Shown here: positions 1 through 7,671 of the stretch, piece after piece
How the letters are laid out: every line of letters begins with the position of its first letter
How positions within the stretch are numbered: position 1 is the first letter of the stretch
Origin: Oscillibacter sp. ER4
GTDB taxonomy: Bacteria; Bacillota; Clostridia; Oscillospirales; Oscillospiraceae
Reading direction: 5' to 3'
DNA: 34,508 nucleotides
Assembly (NCBI RefSeq): GCF_000765235.1
Contig: NZ_JPJG01000062.1
Coordinates: 1 to 34,508 of the forward strand
Made by a program: the position numbers and the translations under genes
The notes under the pieces: generated by a model
The model's database searches: none
The model's input: the letters and a program-made list of their open reading frames with translations, nothing else
What the model was told of the DNA's origin: nothing

Positions 1-52
1 TTAGGGGTGCAGGGGCGAGATCGAAACGCCCCTGCCGTTCTCTTGGGGGATC

Positions 53-92
53 AAAAGGGGGTATTCTCTCACGTGAGAGAATACCCCCTTTT
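53..92. terminator. Perfect 40-bp palindrome, probable bidirectional terminator
   Basis: Two 20-bp arms (53-72 and 73-92) are exact reverse complements with no spacer. The outer ends are AAAA and TTTT and the core is GGGGG/CCCCC, so either strand gives a GC stem followed by a short T tract. It lies downstream of the DUF2461 gene and would also stop a plus-strand gene lying left of the window. A smaller inverted repeat (9-17 with 27-35) sits just left of it. Confidence 0.7.
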
Positions 93-143
93 ACCGCACT
101 CCCGCGCGCGGCGTGGGAATTCCTCGCCGCTCTGCGAGCGGCA

Positions 144-818
144 TTATTCTTTATTCGGTTCGGGATCGCCCGCCAGCGAATCGAGATACAGATACAGCCC
201 CATCAGCTCGCGGAAGCCCGCGAGGACTTCGTCTTTGAGCTCCGGCGTGAACAGCACGCCTTCGGGATTGTCGTCATAGCCGACGGCGATATTTTTCGCG
301 TTGTACCACGGGTTCAGGAGCTTGCCGACGTCGCCCTTCGGGCGCTTGAACTGCTCGCCGGAGAGCGTGAAGCGGGATTTATTCAGCTTGCGCACGAGCT
401 TTTCGAGCTTTTTGGGGTCGGTCTCGATGCGGCGGCGGAGCTTGGCCATCGTGGCAGGGGAGGCGTCCCAGTAGCCGCAGCCATAGCTGAAGTAGTTCGG
501 TGCGAGCTCGAAATACAGCGCGGGGACGCCCTCGAAGCGCTCGTGCGGGCGCTCGATCGTGAACCACAGGTGGTCCTTATATGGGCCGCGGCCAAAGAGA
601 CGGCGAGCGTCGCGGTAGATGCGGCAGACGTGCAGCTTGAGCGACTGCTTGGGATATGCCGCGGCGATCGCGTCGAACAGTTCGCTGCCGAGCTCGCGCA
701 TCGGCCGGTCGAGTAGCGCGAGAAACTGCTCTTTTCGCGGCAGGAACCACTCGCGGTTGTTGTTGAATTTGATGCCCCAGAGGAACTCGACGGCCTCGGG
801 CGTAAAACCTTGAAACAT
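144..818 (-). CDS. DUF2461 family protein
   Basis: A 224-residue protein beginning MFQGFTPEAVEFLWGIKFNN, which matches the DUF2461 (TIGR02453-like) pattern: F-x-P-E-A-x-x-F-L near the start, a WF-x-x-x-K-x-x-F block around residues 24-31, then R-I-x-R-D-x-R-F-like (IYRDARRLFG), PYK and a Y-F-E-L-x-P segment. The biochemical function of the family is unknown. No signal peptide or membrane segment is visible, so it is probably cytoplasmic. The start at 818 is chosen because an AGGTGG site lies just upstream; a longer reading frame reaches 881, but its N-terminal extension is unlike the family. It follows gap in the same direction but is separated from it by a strong terminator at 871-908, so it is probably transcribed alone. 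Confidence 0.85.
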   Translation of the reverse strand: MFQGFTPEAVEFLWGIKFNNNREWFLPRKEQFLALLDRPMRELGSELFDAIAAAYPKQSLKLHVCRIYRDARRLFGRGPYKDHLWFTIERPHERFEGVPALYFELAPNYFSYGCGYWDASPATMAKLRRRIETDPKKLEKLVRKLNKSRFTLSGEQFKRPKGDVGKLLNPWYNAKNIAVGYDDNPEGVLFTPELKDEVLAGFRELMGLYLYLDSLAGDPEPNKE

Positions 819-851
819 GATCCACCTCAAAGAAAAATTTGCAACGATGGC

Positions 852-860
852 AGTATACCA
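852..860 (-). promoter_or_regulatory. Extended -10 promoter for the DUF2461 gene
   Basis: The minus strand reads TGGTATACT, an extended -10 (TGN plus TATACT), about 35 bp upstream of the start codon. No good -35 is visible. The same TGGTATACT string precedes the HAD gene and lies in the RNase J leader region. Confidence 0.4.
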
Positions 861-870
861 CCGAAAACGC

Positions 871-908
871 GAAAAAAACAAGAGGGATCTCGCACCAGAT
901 CCCTCTTG
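871..908 (-). terminator. Rho-independent terminator of gap
   Basis: Arms of 12 bp (879-890 and 897-908) form a perfect stem with a 6-nt loop. On the minus strand it is followed by a run of seven T (878-872). Confidence 0.9.
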
Positions 909-964
909 TCTCAGAGGAGCACCGTCCTGTTTTTACCCAAAAACAGGAACAGGAAAAAGCTAAG

Positions 965-2065
<1,101 letters not shown>

Positions 2066-2120
2066 GTCCTTTTTTGCAAAAACTCTATTTTTTTCATAAT
2101 TTCCACAAATTCCTTGCTTT

Positions 2121-2150
2121 TTGACCGAAATTTTGCTACCCTCATACTAC
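2121..2150 (+). promoter_or_regulatory. Weak candidate promoter of the histidine-kinase-like gene
   Basis: TTGACC (2121-2126) is followed after 18 bp by TACTAC (2145-2150), or after 16 bp by CATACT. It is the best plus-strand match in the gap/kinase divergent region. Confidence 0.4.
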
Positions 2151-2271
2151 AACGCTGTACAACAAAACGTTCTAAGCGCGAGCTTATCGCGAAAACACCA
2201 ATTCTTTCCGCGCAAACTCCGCCTCCCTGCGGTGAATGCTACCGGTAGGAGAACTTTTATTAGGAGACGCT

Positions 2272-3096
2272 ATGCGGGATTATACTGAAGAAGAACTGAA
2301 AATGCTGTCGGATGTGCTGCCGAATATTGCATTGCAGCTGCGCACCTCACTTTCGACGATCTACACGGCGGTCGACCGCATGGCACCGCAGGAGACGCGG
2401 GAGAAGGACCCGAAGACTGACCGCACCGCCGCGGCATTTTACCAGAGCTATTACCAGCTCTACCGCGTCATCAGTAATCTGACTGACGCGGGGAACCTGT
2501 TTGAGCGCAAGCGTTTCGAGCTCTACGATGACGACATTGTCGGCGTCTGCCGCAGCGTGTGCGCCGAGGTGGACTTCCTTTTTGCGCAGCGCGGCGTGGA
2601 GCTCGACTTCCTTGCCGACCGCGACAGCCGCATCATCGCCCTCGACGCCGAGGCCATTCGCAAGCTGTTGCTGAATCTCCTCTCCAACGCGCTTAAATTT
2701 ACGCCCAAGGGCGGCAGTGTCCGCGTGCGCGTGAAAACGGAGGGGAGATTTGTCAAGATCACCGTGGCGGACACGGGAAAGGGCATGGACAGCGACACGC
2801 TGACCCATTTGTTCGACCGCTTTATGGACGGCGGGCAGGACCCCATGCCGCCGCACGGCTTGGGACTGGGCCTTCCCATCTGCCAGCGCATCGCGCAGGG
2901 CCATGGAGGCATGATCGTCGCGCAGTCGGAGGAGGGAAAGGGCTCGCTCTTTACCGTCTCGCTCCCTGCGGTAAAGGCCGGGCGCGTACAGCTCAAGGAC
3001 CGCGGCAGCGACTACGCCGGCGGCTTCAACCGCACGCTCGTGGAGATGTCCGACGCGCTTTCGAGCGAGGCATTTCTGCAAAAGTATCTGGATTAA
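2272..3096 (+). CDS. Orphan histidine-kinase-like protein lacking the phospho-accepting His
   Basis: A soluble 274-residue protein with a HisKA-like helix (residues 15-35) and a complete HATPase_c domain. ATP-binding boxes are clear: N-box NLLSNALKF (N139), G1 DTGKGM (D167), F-box LFDRFM (180-185) and G2 GLGLGL (196-201). The HisKA box aligns residue by residue with the family consensus FLANVSHELRTPL but reads VLPNIALQLRTSL, so the phosphorylated His is Leu21 and the Pro is Ser26. There is no membrane segment, PAS or HAMP domain and no response regulator nearby. It may bind ATP without autophosphorylating, or serve as a scaffold; this is inference. The start at 2272 is chosen for AGGAG at 2262-2266; an in-frame ATG at 2236 lacks a good site. 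mnmA follows after 9 bp, so the two are probably cotranscribed. Confidence 0.85.
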   Translation: MRDYTEEELKMLSDVLPNIALQLRTSLSTIYTAVDRMAPQETREKDPKTDRTAAAFYQSYYQLYRVISNLTDAGNLFERKRFELYDDDIVGVCRSVCAEVDFLFAQRGVELDFLADRDSRIIALDAEAIRKLLLNLLSNALKFTPKGGSVRVRVKTEGRFVKITVADTGKGMDSDTLTHLFDRFMDGGQDPMPPHGLGLGLPICQRIAQGHGGMIVAQSEEGKGSLFTVSLPAVKAGRVQLKDRGSDYAGGFNRTLVEMSDALSSEAFLQKYLD

Positions 3097-3105
3097 GGGA
3101 CACAG

Positions 3106-4143
3106 ATGAAGAAAAAAGTTTTGATCGCCATGAGCGGCGGCGTGGATTCCTCCGCCGCCGCGCTTTTGCTGCAAAAGCAGGGCTACGAGTGCGCGGGCGC
3201 GACGCTGTCGCTCTGCGGCAACGAGACGGACGGCGCGAAGCGTATTGCCGACGGTCTCGGTATGCCGTTTTACATCTTCGACGAGCACGAGCTTTTTGCG
3301 CGCGAGGTGATGGATCACTTCGTCAGCGGGTACCGCGCGGGCCGCACGCCGAATCCGTGCATCGACTGCAACCGCTGCCTCAAATTCGGTGCATTTTTGG
3401 ACCGCGCGCTGGAGATGGGCTTTGACTACATCGCGACGGGGCACTATGCCCGCGTCGGCTATGACGAAGCGAGCGGACGTTATCGGCTGCTGCGCGGCGA
3501 GAGCCGCGCGAAGGACCAGAGCTACGTGCTCTATCAGCTCACGCAGGAGCAGCTCGCGCACCTGCTGCTGCCGGTCGGCAGCTTTGAAAAGCCGGAAATT
3601 CGAGAGCAGGCGGAGGAGGCGGGCCTTGCAAACGCCCATCAGGCCGATTCACAGGACATCTGCTTCATCCCCGACGGGGACTATGTGCGCTTTCTGCGCG
3701 ACTATGGCGGCGTGACGCCGCAGCCCGGCGACTTTGTCGACGAAACGGGCCGCGTGCTCGGCCGCCACCGCGGTTTGGAGTGCTACACGGCGGGTCAGCG
3801 CAAGGGTCTCGGCGTGAGCGCGGACCGCCCGCTCTATGTGATATCCAAAAATGCCGAAAATAATACCGTGCTGCTCGGCGACAACGAGGAACTGTTTTCC
3901 ACAGCGCTGCTCGCCTCGCGCGTGAACTGGATCGCGGGGGAGACGCCTGCGGAAAAAGTCTATTGCACCGCTAAAACGCGCTACAGCCAGAAAGAGTGTG
4001 ACGCCGTCGTCACACCGCTGGAAGGAGGCTGCGCGCACGTCGAGCTCCTCACGCCCCAGCGCGCCGTCACGGCGGGACAGGCCGTCGTCTTCTATGATGG
4101 CGAAGAGGTCCTCGGCGGCGGCACGATCGAAAAGGCGTTATAA
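3106..4143 (+). CDS. mnmA: tRNA-specific 2-thiouridylase MnmA
   Basis: A 345-residue ATP-dependent enzyme that places sulfur on U34 of the Lys, Glu and Gln tRNA wobble position. The PP-loop SGGVDSS is at residues 10-16. The two catalytic cysteines are present: Cys85 in NPCIDCN and Cys186 in DSQDICF. Other family motifs include the TGHYAR and AGQRKGLG segments. The length is slightly below the usual 350-370 residues but nothing essential is missing. The start codon lies 9 bp after the preceding kinase-like gene, with AAGGGA as a modest ribosome site. The gene ends 7 bp before a strong terminator at 4151-4178. The sulfur donor (a cysteine desulfurase) is not in the window. Confidence 0.96.
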   Translation: MKKKVLIAMSGGVDSSAAALLLQKQGYECAGATLSLCGNETDGAKRIADGLGMPFYIFDEHELFAREVMDHFVSGYRAGRTPNPCIDCNRCLKFGAFLDRALEMGFDYIATGHYARVGYDEASGRYRLLRGESRAKDQSYVLYQLTQEQLAHLLLPVGSFEKPEIREQAEEAGLANAHQADSQDICFIPDGDYVRFLRDYGGVTPQPGDFVDETGRVLGRHRGLECYTAGQRKGLGVSADRPLYVISKNAENNTVLLGDNEELFSTALLASRVNWIAGETPAEKVYCTAKTRYSQKECDAVVTPLEGGCAHVELLTPQRAVTAGQAVVFYDGEEVLGGGTIEKAL

Positions 4144-4150
4144 AAGTGAG

Positions 4151-4178
4151 AAAAGGCTCCGCGAAAGCGGAGCCTTTT
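4151..4178. terminator. Bidirectional terminator (mnmA / small ORF)
   Basis: Twelve-bp arms (4151-4162 and 4167-4178) around a GAAA loop, bounded by AAAA and TTTT, can end mnmA on the plus strand and the small ORF on the minus strand. Confidence 0.85.
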
Positions 4179-4184
4179 GGCATA

Positions 4185-4265
4185 TTATCGTTCGCTGACA
4201 TGCGCCTCGCTGCCGAAGATCATGTCGTCCACGTCGCCATGACGGATGTTGTCTTTTTCCTTCAT
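4185..4265 (-). CDS. Candidate 26-residue microprotein
   Basis: A short frame encodes MKEKDNIRHGDVDDMIFGSE followed by AHVSER, with strong charge and no membrane segment. I do not recognise it. The support is contextual: a perfect TATAAT (4307-4302 on the minus strand) about 35 bp upstream, AAAGGA ahead of the start codon, a TAA stop and a GC-rich terminator starting 7 bp after it. These form a compact transcription unit of about 150 bp. A second in-frame ATG at 4274 would add three residues. It could still be chance, because the unit abuts repeat A. Confidence 0.4.
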   Translation of the reverse strand: MKEKDNIRHGDVDDMIFGSEAHVSER

Positions 4266-4301
4266 TGTAACCATTCCTTTCAGCTTTTCTCTCACCCGGC
4301 T

Positions 4302-4307
4302 ATTATA
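4302..4307 (-). promoter_or_regulatory. -10 element upstream of the candidate microprotein
   Basis: TATAAT on the minus strand, with the start expected near 4295. The -35 (TACAAC at 18 bp) is poor. Confidence 0.4.
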
Positions 4308-4350
4308 TGCGCGAGCAAACGAAAAGTTGTACGAAAAAGGGCAATGGGAA

Positions 4351-4684
4351 TAAAAGGCGTCGCAGACTTTCACCCGCAAGGGGTATGCGGCATCCGTAAA
4401 GCAGCAAAGCTGCTAACGGCTGCCCAAGCGTCCGCAGACGCGAAATGATCTTAATCGTAAATTCCGACGTCACCGTCGCGGCATTACGATTCCCGCGCCC
4501 GTTCGGGCGCGCCAATCGTGCCACTTCCTCGAAACCGGCTCGCTTCATCCGCCACTGGCGGCGCTTCGCCGATTTCCATGTGCGTCAGAAAAAACGCCTC
4601 TCAGCCCGCAAACGTGCGCGCCTTCGGCGCGTGCGCTGCCGCGGGCTGCAATCCCCCTCAAAAAGCGGCTCTGCCGCTTTTTTT
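4351..4684 (-). repeat. Structured dispersed element, copy A (most complete)
   Basis: Read on the minus strand from the HAD stop codon, it contains a terminator hairpin, a stem of GCAGCCCGC type (4641-4648 with 4602-4609) around an inner hairpin, an arm ending in GACGCAC, a central module (about 4470-4582) with GC hairpins, a GCGTC/GACGC hairpin (4428-4432 with 4437-4441), and a distal module with AGCAGC/GCTGCT. The central part matches copy C at nearly every base over about 110 bp. The distal part matches copy B. See copies B and C for covariation. Confidence 0.85.
4659..4684 (-). terminator. Terminator of the HAD hydrolase gene, start of element A
   Basis: AGCGGC/GCCGCT stem with flanking A and T runs (about 4660-4669 with 4673-4682), 4 bp after the HAD stop codon. 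Confidence 0.8.
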
Positions 4685-4688
4685 GAAG

Positions 4689-5531
4689 TTAATAGCGATG
4701 GTTTAGGATCTCCACCACGTCCGCCAGCGCGCCGTCCTTGCAGTGGCAGACGATGTGCGCACCCCATTCCTTGACCTCGGGGATGGCGTTTTCGGGCGCG
4801 AAGCCGATCTCGGAGACCTCGAGCATCGGAATGTCGTTGTTGTGGTCGCCGATGCAGTAGATGTCCTTGCGCGCAACGCCGAGGAGCTTGGCAAGCTTTA
4901 AGATCATGCCGCCCTTCGTCGCGCCGCGGCGCGTCAGCTCAAGCAGGTGATCGCTCGAAAAGATGAGCTCGTAGCGTTTTCCCCAGTCCCGAGAGACGAT
5001 AAAATCGCGCACCTGCTCCAAAAGCGGCTTTTCCTCTTCAAAGAGCAGCTTGATGATCGGCAGGTCCACCTCGCGGAAGTCCTTGACCTCCTCGGTCTTC
5101 GCGCGCGTCAGGTGCTCGTGGTTGCGCGTGTAGTCGTTCGGGTGCAGGACGTGGATGCGGCGGTCGTCGTGGTAGATCTCGAAGCACAGGCCGGGGAAGC
5201 GCGCGAGCAGCGCGTCGACGTGATCGTAGATGTCCGCGTCTAAAAACGCGGTCTCCACATAGCAGTCCTTGTTGAAGTCATAGATGGCCGCGCCGTTGGC
5301 GATGACGCAGGGGGCGTTGCAGGGCAGATCCTTGGCGTAGCGGGCAAAGGCGGGCAGCGCGCGGCCGGTGGAGATCGAAAAATAGCCGCCGTTTTGAATG
5401 AAGTACTCGACCGCCTCGCGGTTGCGCGCGCTCATCGGCGGGATGTCCTCGCCGCGCTCCAGCGCGCCCTGCGTATAGACGAGCGTGTTGTCAAAGTCGC
5501 TGGCGAGCAGCACCTTGTTGAATTTCAGCAT
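4689..5531 (-). CDS. HAD-superfamily (Cof-type, class IIB) hydrolase
   Basis: A 280-residue phosphatase-type protein. Motif I is SDFDNTL at residues 11-17, giving the nucleophile and acid aspartates; motif II is the STG in FSISTGRALP; a Lys precedes motif III (ATKGGMILKL); motif IV is GDHNNDIPML, which binds magnesium. The insertion between motifs II and III is the large cap of class IIB enzymes, which commonly dephosphorylate sugar phosphates or flavin and pyridoxal cofactors. The substrate here cannot be told. GAGAGG lies upstream of the ATG. The gene has its own candidate promoter and a terminator 4 bp after the stop, so it is probably monocistronic. Confidence 0.9.
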   Translation of the reverse strand: MLKFNKVLLASDFDNTLVYTQGALERGEDIPPMSARNREAVEYFIQNGGYFSISTGRALPAFARYAKDLPCNAPCVIANGAAIYDFNKDCYVETAFLDADIYDHVDALLARFPGLCFEIYHDDRRIHVLHPNDYTRNHEHLTRAKTEEVKDFREVDLPIIKLLFEEEKPLLEQVRDFIVSRDWGKRYELIFSSDHLLELTRRGATKGGMILKLAKLLGVARKDIYCIGDHNNDIPMLEVSEIGFAPENAIPEVKEWGAHIVCHCKDGALADVVEILNHRY

Positions 5532-5570
5532 GATGGATCCTCTCTTCTTTTCTCGTTGTTTTTCGGCAAA

Positions 5571-5599
5571 AGTATACCACGGCGCGGGAGAAATGAAAA
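5571..5599 (-). promoter_or_regulatory. Extended -10 promoter of the HAD gene
   Basis: The minus strand reads TTTTCA (5599-5594), a 17-bp spacer and TATACT (5576-5571) preceded by TGG, an extended -10. Confidence 0.55.
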
Positions 5600-5620
5600 G
5601 GGATGTTTTGCGTAAAGATA

Positions 5621-6181
5621 TCAGCCGATGATGCCGAATTTTCCTTTGATAAAATGACGGTAGTCGGGCTGCTTTTCGGCATTTTCGTATTCATGTTTCA
5701 TGGTTTGCCATATCCAGGCGCGGAACGGATCGCCGGTCTGCGCATAGTACAGAATGCGCAGCAGCCCCTCCCGCTCTGCGCGGAGAATGGCCTCATAGGC
5801 ATCGGGGACGAACTCGCACGAGACGACTGCTACCGCCTCTTCGGACGTGACCGCGAACGGCACATCGGAAACAGGGGCGGTATTTGCCGGTTCCGCGCCG
5901 TAGATATAGCCGGAGACGCCGGCATAGGTCTCCTCCAGTGCGTTGGGGTAGTATTCCTCCAGCCGCTGCACGCCGTCTAAGTCGAAGCCGTAAGGCCCCC
6001 ATTTTTCCCACCGGCCCGTGTGGACAAAGCCGGTGTCGCGGCAGTATTTTTCAACGGCATTGCTCAGATAGACCAGCACATTTTCCCGTTTCTTCGAAAA
6101 GTAGACGAGCGGGTGGCCATGGTTAGAGACGTGCGGCGTGAGGACGGTGAGACCGCCGGTGGGGGAGGCATGGTACAGCAT
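5621..6181 (-). CDS. Uncharacterised protein with a YHAS-type N-terminus
   Basis: A 186-residue cytoplasmic protein beginning MLYHASPTGGLTVLTP. I do not recognise a named family. The opening L-Y-H-x-S, the following G-x-P-L-V-Y-F-S strand and a later conserved-looking SGYIYG segment recall the order of elements in small ADP-ribosyltransferase folds such as DUF3990 or rifampin ADP-ribosyltransferase, but this is a visual resemblance only. The C-terminal part is rich in aromatic residues. The start at 6181 has AAAGGA 10 bp upstream; an in-frame ATG at 6226 would add 15 basic residues and lies in the upstream terminator region. It sits alone between the ricT terminator and the HAD gene. Codon use is like its neighbours. 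Confidence 0.75.
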   Translation of the reverse strand: MLYHASPTGGLTVLTPHVSNHGHPLVYFSKKRENVLVYLSNAVEKYCRDTGFVHTGRWEKWGPYGFDLDGVQRLEEYYPNALEETYAGVSGYIYGAEPANTAPVSDVPFAVTSEEAVAVVSCEFVPDAYEAILRAEREGLLRILYYAQTGDPFRAWIWQTMKHEYENAEKQPDYRHFIKGKFGIIG

Positions 6182-6206
6182 GGAAGCAATTCCTTTCCGC
6201 CTTTTG

Positions 6207-6244
6207 GCAAAACCGCCGCGAAACAACTGTGCTTCGCGGCGGTT
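6207..6244 (-). terminator. Terminator of holB-ricT
   Basis: Twelve-bp arms (6211-6222 and 6233-6244) followed on the minus strand by TTTTG, beginning 12 bp after the ricT stop. Confidence 0.8.
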
Positions 6245-6255
6245 CTATTTCTTGT

Positions 6256-7671
6256 TTACGCTTCGCTCTTCGGCGCGGGACTTTCGCCGCCCTGACCGCC
6301 GCTTCTGCGGCGGCCTCTGCCGCCGCGGTGGCTGCGGCGGCGCGGCTTGTTCTCGCCGCCCTCAATCGCGCCCTCGGCTTTCGGCGGGCGGGGCGGACGC
6401 GGGGCTTTCGGCGCGTCGGGAGTTTCGCTGTTCGGCTTGCTCTGGCGCGGGGCGCGGCGCTCGCCGTTCTTGTCGGGATTGCGGGGCGGACGTTCGCTGC
6501 TCGGCTTATCGCCGCGCGCGGGGCGTTGGCTTCGCTTTTCGGCGGGCTTGTCGCCACCCTTTTGGGGCGTGTTTTCACTCTTCGGCGCGGCGGACTTCTC
6601 GCCGCCTTCACCGCTGCCCTTGCCGCGGCCTCTGCCGCCGCGATGCCCGCGGCCGCCGCGGCGGGAACGGCGCTTTTCCGTCTCCTCCTCGTCAGCGGCG
6701 GGGGCGTCCGCTTTTGCGACGGGGGCAGTCCACTGTTCGGGCGGCACGATGGGCTTGGCAGACGAGAAGAAGTTCAGCGTCAGCTGCGGCTCATCCTCCG
6801 GCGGCTCCTGATAGCGCTCGGGGAGCGTCACGGGAATCTCGATGCCGTCGCGCGAGCCCTTGCCGTTGCGCAGCACATGAATTTCGCAGGTGCGGTAGCG
6901 CTTGGGGCTTTCATTCTGCCCGTCGAGACGCACGAGCACCTGCTCGCGCAGAATGTCGACCGAGCTCACGTTGCCAAGGCCGTCGGGCGTTGCGACAAAC
7001 GAATCCTGCTTCGGGCAGCGGCGCACCGCGTCCTCGTAGGCGTTCTGCTCGTATTTGAGGCAGCACATGAGCCTGCCGCACGTGCCGGAGATCTTCGTCG
7101 GGTTCAGACTCAGATTCTGCGTCTTGGCCATCTTGATCGAAACGGGGACGAAGTCGTCCAAAAACTGCGAGCAGCAGAAAGGCCGGCCGCAGATGCCGAG
7201 GCCGCCGAGCATCTTCGCCTCGTCGCGCACGCCGATCTGCCGCAGCTCGATGCGGGCACGGAACACACCGGCTAAGTCGCGCACGAGCTCGCGGAAGTCC
7301 ACGCGCCCATCGGACGTGAAGAAAAAGATGATCTTGCTGCCGTCGAAGTTGCTCTCCACGCGCACGAGCTTCATGTCGAGCCCGCGCTCGGCGATCTTCT
7401 TCTGGCAGACCTCGAAGGCGTTCTTTTCGCGCGTTTTGTTGTAGGCGTAGGTGCGGTCATCGTTCTCCGTCGCCACGCGCACGAGCGGGCGCAGCGGTTG
7501 GACGACGGAATCGTCCTCCACCTCATGGTTGCCCGAGACGCACTGGGCGTACTCGAGCCCCTGCGCGGTCTCGACGATGACGAACTGGTTGGGTTCGACC
7601 GTGATGCCGTGCGGGTCAAAATAATATTCCTTGCATCCGCCGCGGAAGCGGACTCCGATCACTTCTGTCAA
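6256..7671 (-). CDS. ricT: RicT/YaaT-type PSP1-domain protein with a long basic tail
   Basis: A 471-residue protein. Residues 1 to about 290 are the PSP1-domain core known from Bacillus RicT (YaaT), part of the RicA-RicF-RicT complex that binds iron-sulfur clusters and supports RNase Y-dependent mRNA maturation. Cysteine clusters GICGRPFCC and GTCGRLMCC are intact. The remainder, about 170 residues, is low-complexity and rich in Arg, Gly, Pro, Lys and Ser, with RRGGRGHRGGRGRG and similar blocks at both ends of the tail. Bacillus RicT is about 275 residues, so the tail is an extension that probably binds RNA and is disordered (inference). The start overlaps the holB stop by 4 bp (ATGA), which implies translational coupling. 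Confidence 0.92.
   Translation of the reverse strand: MTEVIGVRFRGGCKEYYFDPHGITVEPNQFVIVETAQGLEYAQCVSGNHEVEDDSVVQPLRPLVRVATENDDRTYAYNKTREKNAFEVCQKKIAERGLDMKLVRVESNFDGSKIIFFFTSDGRVDFRELVRDLAGVFRARIELRQIGVRDEAKMLGGLGICGRPFCCSQFLDDFVPVSIKMAKTQNLSLNPTKISGTCGRLMCCLKYEQNAYEDAVRRCPKQDSFVATPDGLGNVSSVDILREQVLVRLDGQNESPKRYRTCEIHVLRNGKGSRDGIEIPVTLPERYQEPPEDEPQLTLNFFSSAKPIVPPEQWTAPVAKADAPAADEEETEKRRSRRGGRGHRGGRGRGKGSGEGGEKSAAPKSENTPQKGGDKPAEKRSQRPARGDKPSSERPPRNPDKNGERRAPRQSKPNSETPDAPKAPRPPRPPKAEGAIEGGENKPRRRSHRGGRGRRRSGGQGGESPAPKSEA

Noticed and set aside
2347-3639. 430-codon minus-strand frame opposite the kinase-like gene and mnmA
   Set aside because: Antisense shadow covering two well-supported genes.
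4303-4548. 81-residue frame in element A
   Set aside because: Part of the structured repeat; it diverges from the copy in C after the shared start and has no ribosome site.
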